Under the pieces are notes generated by a model. It was not told the origin of the DNA. It ran no database searches and was given only the letters and a program-made list of their open reading frames with translations. This document shows positions 58,401 to 64,000 of a stretch of 64,000 bases of DNA, piece after piece. The first letter of the stretch is position 1; the number at the start of each line of letters is the position of its first letter. The DNA is from JANXLS01 sp038227045 (lineage in GTDB: Bacteria > Planctomycetota > SZUA-567 > H5-PLA8), in contig JBBRQD010000002.1 of the NCBI GenBank assembly GCA_038227045.1, positions 96,558 through 160,557 of the forward strand, in the 5' to 3' direction. The translations under genes were made by a program, and so were the position numbers.

Positions 58401-61400
58401 CGCACCCGGCTTTCAGCAACCTGTTCGTGCAAACGGAAGTGTTGAAGGAACGCAGCGCGCTTCTCTGCACGCGCCGTCCGCGCCAGCAGGACGAAACGCC
58501 GCCCTGGCTATTTCATCACGCGATCGCGAAGGGCGGCGTGGCCGGAGAAGTCTCCTTCGAAACCGACCGGTCCCGTTTTATCGGCCGGGGAAATTCGTTG
58601 CGCGATCCGCAGGTCTTTCAAGAAGCCGGCGCGTTGTCGAACACGGCCGGTTCGGTGCTCGATCCGATTTTTTCGGTGCGGCGCACGGTGGTGCTCGGAC
58701 CCAGCGAGAGCGTGGAGATCAACCTGGTAACGGGCATTGCCGAGTCGCGCGACGCGGCGCTGGCGCTGCTTGGAAAATTCCAGGATCACCGCTTCTGCGA
58801 ACGCGCATTTGAAATGGCGTGGACGCACAGCAAAGTCGTACTGAACCAATTGAACGCGACGGAATCGGACGCTCAGGCTTATGGGGAACTGGCCGCGCCC
58901 ATCCTGTATCCTGCCACCGCCCACCGCGCACCTCCCGGCATCGTCGCGCGCAACCAGCGTGGACAATCGGGCCTCTGGGGCTATGGCATCTCGGGTGATT
59001 ATCCGATTGTGCTGATCCGGGTCAGCGATGTCACCGGCGTGGATCTGTTCCGCGAAGCGCTGCGGGCGCACGCGTATCTGCGGATGAAGGGTCTGTTTTT
59101 CGATCTGGTTGTCTGGAACGAAGACGCCTCGACCTACCGGCAGGTGTTGCACGACGCGCTGGTGGGCGCGGTGCTCACCGGGTCTGAAGCTGCGTTTCTG
59201 GACAATGCGGGCGGCGTCTACATTCGGCGCGGCGATCAAATTTCGGAAGAAGATCGCGTGCTGCTGCAATGCATGGCGCGCGTCACGCTGTTCGAAGGGC
59301 GCGGGCGGCTGGAAGATCAGATCGAGCGCCATGCGATCGCCACACCGCGGCTGCCGAAATTCGTGCCGACGCGTTTGACAAATCCCCCGCATGCCAGGGT
59401 TCCCGCGCCAGCCGATCGGGGCCTCAAGTTCTTCAATGGATTCGGCGGATTCGCGGCCGACGGCCGCGAATACGTCATCCAGCTCGCGCCCGGAAAGACC
59501 ACTCCCGCGCCGTGGTGCAACGTCATCGCCAACGCCTCGTTCGGAACCATCGTCTCGGAAAGCGGCGGCGGCTACACCTGGTCGGAGAACGCGCACGAAT
59601 ACCGGCTTACGCCCTGGCACAACGACGCGCTGACGGACGCCAGCGGAGAATGCTTCTATCTGCGCGACGAAGAAACGGGGCGCTACTGGTCGCCGACGCC
59701 GCGGCCCGCGCGCGGCGTGGGCGCGTACACCGTGCGGCATGGGTTCGGCTACAGCGTCTTTGAAACGCTCAACGAAGGCATCCGCTCGGAACTGACCGTC
59801 TTCGTGGCCCAGGACGCCTCCGTAAAGCTGTGCGTGCTGACTCTGAAAAACGAGACTCTGGAAACACGGCGTCTTTCGGCCACCGCCTATTGGGAATGGG
59901 TGCTGGGCGAACACCGCCAGAAAAACGCCATGCACGTGGTCACCGAATCCGACGGGCGCAGCGGAGCAATCCTGGCGCGCAATGCGTACAACACCGATTT
60001 TCATTCGCGCGTGGCGTTCTGCGCGTGCAGCGACCGCAACCGCACTGCCACCTGCGACCGCAAGGAATTCCTGGGACGCAACGGCTCCCTCCAAAGCCCG
60101 GCCGCGATGCGCCGCGCGCGTTTGTCCGGACGCAACGGCGCGGGACTGGACCCCTGCACCGCGCTGCAAACGCGCGTGGAACTGGGCGCGGGACAGCAAC
60201 GCAAAATCGTTTTTCTGCTGGGCGCGGCCAATTCTTCAGGCGAGGCGCTAGGCCTCGTGCAGCGGTTTCAGGGCATCGATTCCGCCGAGCGGGCTCTGGA
60301 TCAGGCCAAGCAACATTGGCGACGCATGTTCGACACTCTGCAAGTCGAAACGCCCAACCCGGCGCTGGACATGCTGCTCAACGGCTGGCTCTTGTATCAG
60401 GTGGTGTCGTGCCGCGTCTGGGCGCGCAGCGGATACTACCAGTCCGGAGGCGCGTACGGTTACCGCGACCAGCTCCAGGACACCATGGCCTTGACGATTG
60501 CCGCACCCGAACTGACTCGCGAACACTTGCTGCGGTGCGCGGCGCGGCAGTTTGAAGAAGGCGACGTGCAACACTGGTGGCACCCGCCAATCGGGCGTGG
60601 TGTGCGCACGCAGTTTTCGGACGATTATCTGTGGCTGCCGTACGCGGTAAGCCGCTACGTCTTGTCGTTGGGCGATATCGGGGTGCTGAACGAACGCGTG
60701 CCCTACATCGCCGGGCGGCTATTGAAACCGGCTCAAGAGGAAGCGTATTACGATCTGCCTCTGCATTCCGATAAGACCGGTACGCTGTACGAACATTCGA
60801 AGCTGGCGGTCAACCGCGCGCTGCAACATCTGGGCAAACACGGCCTGCCACTGATGGGCTGCGGCGATTGGAACGACGGCATGAACCTGGTCGGCGTTCA
60901 GGGCATTGGTGAAAGCGTCTGGCTGGCGTTTTTCCTGTACGACGTGCTGAAACAATTCGGCGAAGTGGCGCGCCGCATCGGCGATTTCGACATGCGCGAG
61001 CGCTGCGAAGATGCCGCGGATACTCTGCGAGCCAACATTCGCGCCCATTCCTGGGATGGTGCATGGTATCTGCGTGCGTATTTCGACGACGGCACGCCGC
61101 TGGGTTCGGCGCAAAATCCGGAGTGCCAGATCGACGCACTGCCACAGAGCTGGTCGATCCTGTCAAAAGCCGGCGACCCGGAGCGGTCGCGGCAAGCCAT
61201 GGAATCGGTCGAAGCCCACTTGGTGCGGATGGACAAGCGCTTGATTCAATTGTTCGATCCGCCGTTCGACAAGTCGGCGCTGAATCCCGGATACATTAAA
61301 GCCTACGTGCCGGGCGTGCGCGAAAATGGTGGACAGTATACACACGCAGCGGTCTGGGCCGTTATGGCCTTCGCGGAACTCGGAGAAGTGGATCGCGCGT

Positions 61401-61909
61401 GGGAACTCATGAACATGCTCAACCCTGTCAATCACGGCGCGACACCCGCTGGGATCGATACGTACAAGGTTGAGCCGTATGTGATTGCGGCGGATGTCTA
61501 CGCCGTTGCGCCGCACATTGGACGCGGCGGGTGGACGTGGTACACGGGATCGGCGGGCTGGTTCTATCGCCTGGGTGTCGAGACGCTGCTAGGCATTGAA
61601 CGCGAAGCCAACGCGCTCAACGTCCGGCCCCGTATGCCGAAGGGCTGGACCGGCAAAGCCGGAGGCTTTTCGATCCGTTACCGCTTCAGAGACAACACGC
61701 TATATAAAATCAGGGTGGAATCGACCGACGATCAATCCTGTGTCATTCTGGATGGCGTCATGCTCCCCGAAGCCGGACGCATTCCTCTGGTCGAGGACCG
61801 GCGCGAACACACCGTGGTTATCAAAATCGCGAGAAACGAAAACTCAGACGTAACCGTCCCCGTGGTGCCGCGTATTAACACCACAGAGCAAGCGCTCGCG
61901 TTGCATTAA
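55490..61909 (+). CDS. Cyclic beta-1,2-glucan synthase, C-terminal part (glycoamylase-like and GH94)
   Basis: 2139 residues from ATG 55490, which has AAAGGAAG 8 bases upstream; the open frame begins at 55382, overlapping the first ORF. It starts with ALSKWKVFDNLRR and membrane helices (about 30-75 and 155-195), as in the middle of Cgs. Then a glycoamylase-like domain (FLYCPTHKLMAIGYN, GYTGLLSWSGSMFEYLMP, WGISESGFNARDMQQNYQY, VESHMAHHQGMAMLAL), two GH94 beta-sandwich regions (NSGGGYSRW, ESGGGYTWSENAHEYR), and the GH94 catalytic barrel (GAYGYRDQLQDTMAL, CGDWNDGMNLVG with the acid Asp, GRGGWTWYTGSAGW). In Cgs these parts cyclise the glucan and set its length. All motifs are intact, so the product may function together with the first ORF. 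Confidence 0.88.
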   Translation: MTTPEPGNVNDNKSCHAISALSKWKVFDNLRRCMAPVSMTVMLVTVWLAVPALAWIATLAAIVLLFIPTLFSAFVGLLSKGKKVPLGLHLNTAVTDFVWSFSQAFIALVTLAFETVQSLDAIARTAYRLTFSRRYLLEWQTASDAEQTATTTLLGYCNEMRLSVMLTIALTAAVVYVSSTALPAALPLLALWFAAPGIVWLLSRPRKEREEALRPEDTLFLREVARRTWRFFDVFVNAEENWLPPDNFQFTPKPAVASRTSPTNIGAALLSTMAAHDFGYISLNTLLARLSATLNTMSKLERYHGHPLNWYDTRTLQPLLPRYVSTVDSGNLLGSLLALRGGLDELPDARLLPEPGKGLEGLGDTLRCLASSLKTKFSKKDARAGAAKEHAGSIERLNGIALQPRNTAREHFDQFRQIATDALRLLTEMDAAYPGTEIATWSAEVHRHTEDLRNSILFFAPWLELDATVPDAISTLKSYEAFERACSLNSIVSLAGELAESKQAAAPDAWREALQIGAERARRKMDEIAIAVKQCVDLSDMKFDFLYCPTHKLMAIGYNASDHRLDGSFYDLLASEARLASYICVAQNQIPVEHWFRLGRKLTTTGGYTGLLSWSGSMFEYLMPNLLMPCYEGSLLGSTCRAVVSRQIEYGKSNSIPWGISESGFNARDMQQNYQYRAFGVPGLGFKRGLSEDLVVAPYATVLAIPLAPATACENLRTLQKLGTLGEYGFCEAVDFTPARVMDGQKCALVESHMAHHQGMAMLALVSKLKNQPMQRRFFADARMKSADLLLQERLPSSAVPIFPHSAEEEHREQKLEQAGRSVREFNTPNTPMPEVQLLSNGRYHVLVSNSGGGYSRWKDIALTRWREDGICDNWGQFCFIRDLDTCRFWSAAHQPMLQTGDDYYVVFRHSNAEFRNARDGIVSHMSICVSPEDDVEVRRLKLSNITERPRRIEVTTYAEVVLNTQTADLAHPAFSNLFVQTEVLKERSALLCTRRPRQQDETPPWLFHHAIAKGGVAGEVSFETDRSRFIGRGNSLRDPQVFQEAGALSNTAGSVLDPIFSVRRTVVLGPSESVEINLVTGIAESRDAALALLGKFQDHRFCERAFEMAWTHSKVVLNQLNATESDAQAYGELAAPILYPATAHRAPPGIVARNQRGQSGLWGYGISGDYPIVLIRVSDVTGVDLFREALRAHAYLRMKGLFFDLVVWNEDASTYRQVLHDALVGAVLTGSEAAFLDNAGGVYIRRGDQISEEDRVLLQCMARVTLFEGRGRLEDQIERHAIATPRLPKFVPTRLTNPPHARVPAPADRGLKFFNGFGGFAADGREYVIQLAPGKTTPAPWCNVIANASFGTIVSESGGGYTWSENAHEYRLTPWHNDALTDASGECFYLRDEETGRYWSPTPRPARGVGAYTVRHGFGYSVFETLNEGIRSELTVFVAQDASVKLCVLTLKNETLETRRLSATAYWEWVLGEHRQKNAMHVVTESDGRSGAILARNAYNTDFHSRVAFCACSDRNRTATCDRKEFLGRNGSLQSPAAMRRARLSGRNGAGLDPCTALQTRVELGAGQQRKIVFLLGAANSSGEALGLVQRFQGIDSAERALDQAKQHWRRMFDTLQVETPNPALDMLLNGWLLYQVVSCRVWARSGYYQSGGAYGYRDQLQDTMALTIAAPELTREHLLRCAARQFEEGDVQHWWHPPIGRGVRTQFSDDYLWLPYAVSRYVLSLGDIGVLNERVPYIAGRLLKPAQEEAYYDLPLHSDKTGTLYEHSKLAVNRALQHLGKHGLPLMGCGDWNDGMNLVGVQGIGESVWLAFFLYDVLKQFGEVARRIGDFDMRERCEDAADTLRANIRAHSWDGAWYLRAYFDDGTPLGSAQNPECQIDALPQSWSILSKAGDPERSRQAMESVEAHLVRMDKRLIQLFDPPFDKSALNPGYIKAYVPGVRENGGQYTHAAVWAVMAFAELGEVDRAWELMNMLNPVNHGATPAGIDTYKVEPYVIAADVYAVAPHIGRGGWTWYTGSAGWFYRLGVETLLGIEREANALNVRPRMPKGWTGKAGGFSIRYRFRDNTLYKIRVESTDDQSCVILDGVMLPEAGRIPLVEDRREHTVVIKIARNENSDVTVPVVPRINTTEQALALH

Positions 61910-61936
61910 AAACTATGGAGCGGCACCGTCTGTCTT

Positions 61937-61996
61937 TTGTGGTGCAGGCTTCCAGCCTGCATAGCCGGAATTGCAGGCGGGAAGCCCGCACCACAA
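61937..61996. repeat. TTGTGGTGC inverted repeat, AGGCTTCCAGCCTGC core
   Basis: TTGTGGTGCAGGCTTCCAGC (61937-61956) and GGCGGGAAGCCCGCACCACA (61976-61995) are inverted; the core AGGCTTCCAGCCT is a hairpin. Between the glucan synthase gene and the DUF883-like gene. Outer arms as at 52641-52692. Confidence 0.85.
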
Positions 61997-62000
61997 TTAT

Positions 62001-62228
62001 TCATTCTGCTGGTATCTCACGGCGGAAAAAGAGCATTCCCGTCAAAGCGCCCGCGCCCAACGCAAGAAATATGGCGTTGTAGGGTTTGGTCTTGATATAC
62101 GCCTCCGCGTCGCAACAGCATGTTTCCAGTGCCTCGGCACCGGTCTCAATCACAGCGTTGCGGAGTTCTTCCGCGCCTTCCTGAATCTTCTGCGCCGCGA
62201 GGCTTACACTGCACAATGACGTTTCCAT
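62001..62228 (-). CDS. DUF883-like (YqjD/ElaB type) membrane protein
   Basis: 75 residues from ATG 62228, with AAGGA about 10 bases upstream (the open frame reaches 62294). An amphipathic helical part (AAQKIQEGAEELRNAVIETGAEAL) with a CCC cluster precedes AEAYIKTKPYNAIFLALGAGALTGMLFFRRE, the C-terminal tail anchor of YqjD/ElaB proteins. These bind ribosomes at the inner membrane in stationary phase in E. coli; here the assignment rests on the tail motif. Confidence 0.75.
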   Translation of the reverse strand: METSLCSVSLAAQKIQEGAEELRNAVIETGAEALETCCCDAEAYIKTKPYNAIFLALGAGALTGMLFFRREIPAE

Positions 62229-62524
62229 GATCGTATTCCTTATAGAGAGATGGTGTGACACAACACTTCGATTGGCCGACGCCGCAAGGCACATGCCGCG
62301 GTAAACGGCGGAGATTCAATAGTGCAGGGGACGCGCATCGCCTAACTTTCGGCGTGGCGCGTTATTTGAGACGGTAATTGGGCCAGCAATTCGACCAATA
62401 AGACCTGTTCCAGACCTCGATTCAGGCTGCACAAGAGCCCCATCGCGCAGAGTGAAAACGGGCGCATGATTTGCTTTAGCAGAAACACGCAAAACATGTG
62501 AACCATTTTGGGAGCCATTTACTC
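62229..62524. other. Divergent intergenic region, nothing recognised
   Basis: 296 bases between the DUF883-like gene and the next plus-strand gene. I see no repeat, hairpin with T-run or ORF of interest; it should contain two divergent promoters. Confidence 0.4.
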
Positions 62525-62719
62525 ATGACAACTCAACAATTTAAGCCCGGTACGACGGTGCTTTGGAAATGCAGCGCGGACAATCATGTTGGATTCAAGA
62601 TCCAATTCGCCGTCGTGAAATCCGTGAACGAAGATGCCATCGTGATTGAAGTTATTGAACCGCACGAAGACGACACGATCCTTGTGGCGGTCTTGTCTTC
62701 CGAACTAAGGCCACTTTGA
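62525..62719 (+). CDS. Small protein of unknown function
   Basis: 64 residues from ATG 62525 with GGGAG 9 bases upstream (a start at 62498 lacks one). Soluble, beta-rich pattern (GTTVLWKCSADN, FAVVKSVNEDAIVIEVIEP, TILVAVLSSELRPL) as in small barrel folds. No family recognised. Its TGA overlaps a possible TTG start (62716) of the ABC exporter gene, so the two are probably cotranslated. Confidence 0.6.
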   Translation: MTTQQFKPGTTVLWKCSADNHVGFKIQFAVVKSVNEDAIVIEVIEPHEDDTILVAVLSSELRPL

Positions 62720-62727
62720 GATTTGCA

Positions 62728-63840
62728 ATGTCCACACCGCCGGAAAATAAAACAACCGACCACTCCGAAAAACAGGGACCGGCGCCGCTCCAATTCAGCT
62801 TCGGATTGGCTGCCTATTTCTGGCGCTTTCTCAAACCGGATCTAGCCGTGCTGATCGTGTCATTCATTGGCATGACAACGATGGCCGCATTTTCGGTGTT
62901 GGTCACGATGGTTCCCATCATCCTGGAAAAAAATTGGCACGAAGGCGCGCGCGAAAAACTATTCTTTTACATCGGCGGAATTCTGGTTGTCAATTTGATC
63001 GTCATGGTGGTGCAGTCGGTCGTCAGTTGGATGATGACGAACGTCACCGAAAATGCCGTGCGTCGCGTAAAAGTCGCGATCATGCGCAAGATCGGGTTGC
63101 TGCCCTGCGAAGAAATGACCTACGAAGCCATCGGAAAATTCGCTCAGCGCACGACCGGAGACGTGATGCGGCTGGGCGGATTGATTTCACCTGATTTGGC
63201 GCAGGTACTGTTCTCGTCCGCGCAACTCGTGTTCATGCTGGCCGCGCTCCTTTGGCTCGACCTGCGTTTCGCGTTGATTCTGCCTGTCGTCGTTTACTAT
63301 GTGTGGCGGGCCGTCGAGCGCATTAATGAAAAGGTGGCGTTTTGGGCGCGCAAAGATCAACTCAAACAGGAAGACGTGCTCACTCATTTTATCGAATCCA
63401 TCGGCGGAAGCCGCGATTTGGTGGCCTCCGGCCGCTTCGACATCGCGGTGGATACCTACGAACGCGAGCTGACTTTAAAACAGCGTTTCCAAGTGCTGGC
63501 CGCACTGTGGAACAACCTGGGCGGAATGGTCCCCACAGCCTGTTTTTCAGTCCTCATTTTTGGCTACTATCTTGTCAAAATCACCTTTACCCATTTCGCG
63601 GAGGGTGAAGTCGGCCGCATCTTGTCCTATGCTGGCAATCTGATGATGGCGCAGGGACTGCTCCTGAGCCTCTTCAAAATCACCAACGACGTTGCGCTGG
63701 CCACTCCCAGCCTGTTCGAATTGAAGCGTCTGCTCGAAGCCAAGGAAGTCATCGATCCCGAGCAATGCGCGCCCATCGGTTCGGGCGAGATTGTTTTCAA
63801 GCATGTCGACTTTGCGTATGGCATGAACGGACACGCGAAG
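62728..63840 (+). pseudogene. ABC exporter gene, 5' part, cut by an insertion
   Basis: The first about 370 codons of an ABC exporter half-molecule: membrane domain type 1 with helices at VLIVSFIGMTTMAAFSVLV, FYIGGILVVNLIVMVV, VFMLAALLWLDLRFALILPVV and a coupling region (NVTENAVRRVKVAIMRKIG). The start of the nucleotide-binding domain is reached (GEIVFKHVDFAYGMNGHAK) and then the sequence changes at about 63840. Walker A, signature and Walker B motifs are absent. Reading continues for about 40 unrelated codons to a stop at 63963. ATG 62728 was chosen; TTG 62716 is possible. The remaining part may lie beyond the insertion, outside the window. Confidence 0.8.
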
Positions 63841-63862
63841 ACCGGGGCGAAAAAAATGAGGT

Positions 63863-64000
63863 TCATCCGACTAACGCGTACTTCACGGTGTGCAATGCGA
63901 AGATCTTCAATCGGAAAAACTCCTGGTCCCGGTAGCCGTAGGCTTGACGCTGCATCGTCTTGATTTTATTGTTGAAGCCTTCCAGTTTGCCCGACGAGAT
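63863..64000 (-). mobile_element. C-terminal end of an ISL3-type transposase
   Basis: 45 codons and a stop (TGA at 63865-63863), open to the right edge. ISSGKLEGFNNKIKTMQRQA is followed by YGYRDQEFFRLKIFALH and TVKYALVG. This is the very conserved end of ISL3-family DDE transposases, with the catalytic Glu in LEGFNNKIK. The element's end should be between 63838 and 63862, directly inside the ABC exporter gene. The terminal inverted repeat could not be fixed, since the other end is not in the window. Confidence 0.85.

Noticed and set aside
57146..60199. Long open frames on the minus strand inside the glucan-synthase gene (428 and 563 codons)
   Set aside because: Antisense to GH94 and glycoamylase-like domains with clear motifs; the minus-strand translations are rich in Arg/His and have no recognisable feature.

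Overview
The window is a chromosomal stretch (GC roughly 57-58%) that looks like an uncultured bacterium of the PVC group, most likely Planctomycetota-like. The pointers are a MoxR/DUF58/BatA/vWA/DUF4159 cluster, a DUF3299 protein behind an orphan FtsX-like permease, a TPR/PQQ-propeller secreted protein, a FHA-GAF-cyclase, an RNase E/G whose S1 domain is split by a huge disordered insert, and unusually many kinds of short intergenic palindromic repeats. The phylum call is inference from gene content, not from a marker gene.

Layout. 1-9170 (minus strand): aerotolerance-like operon moxR - DUF58 - BatA/vWA - vWA/GATase-like - DUF4175-like - DUF4159 (cut by the left edge). 9380-15700 (plus): permease and DUF3299 pair, secreted PQQ-propeller protein, family-2 glycosyltransferase. 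15711-16805: SUMF1-like protein with an inserted membrane hairpin. 16887-18165: DAHP synthase behind what reads as a complete aromatic-leader-peptide attenuator. 18473-22845: HpnG-like phosphorylase, stand-alone receiver protein, HpnA-like epimerase, DUF885 protein. 22884-30727 (minus): lutABC, two small membrane proteins, an SDR, an alkylglycerone-phosphate-synthase-like flavoprotein, a bacterial deoxyhypusine-synthase homologue and pgeF. 30951-35280 (plus): anmK, a HAD phosphatase, aat and an unknown secreted protein. 35359-43188 (minus): FHA-GAF-cyclase, rplU, RNase E/G and its usual DUF2344 partner. 44035-44613: type IV pilin.

44841-51442 (minus) is the most unusual gene cluster: a membrane-anchored NMT1-type binding protein fused to an OmpA peptidoglycan-binding domain, an ABC permease and ATPase, a membrane/coiled-coil protein, and an exported caspase-like peptidase fused to a PstS-type anion-binding domain. 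It reads as an envelope module in which ligand binding is coupled to transport and possibly to proteolysis. 52069-61909 (plus) has a DUF892 ferritin-like gene and a cyclic beta-1,2-glucan synthase split into two ORFs (816 and about 2140 codons) exactly at a palindromic repeat. The right end holds a DUF883-like protein, a small unknown protein and an ABC exporter gene broken by an ISL3-type insertion.

Best leads: the DAHP synthase attenuator (16887-17103), the caspase-PstS fusion and its operon (44841-51442), the split glucan synthase (52998-61909), a decayed GxxExxxY cassette (44695-44834), and a collection of at least ten palindromic repeat families, several of which begin exactly at a stop codon. 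I saw no tRNA, rRNA or CRISPR array.
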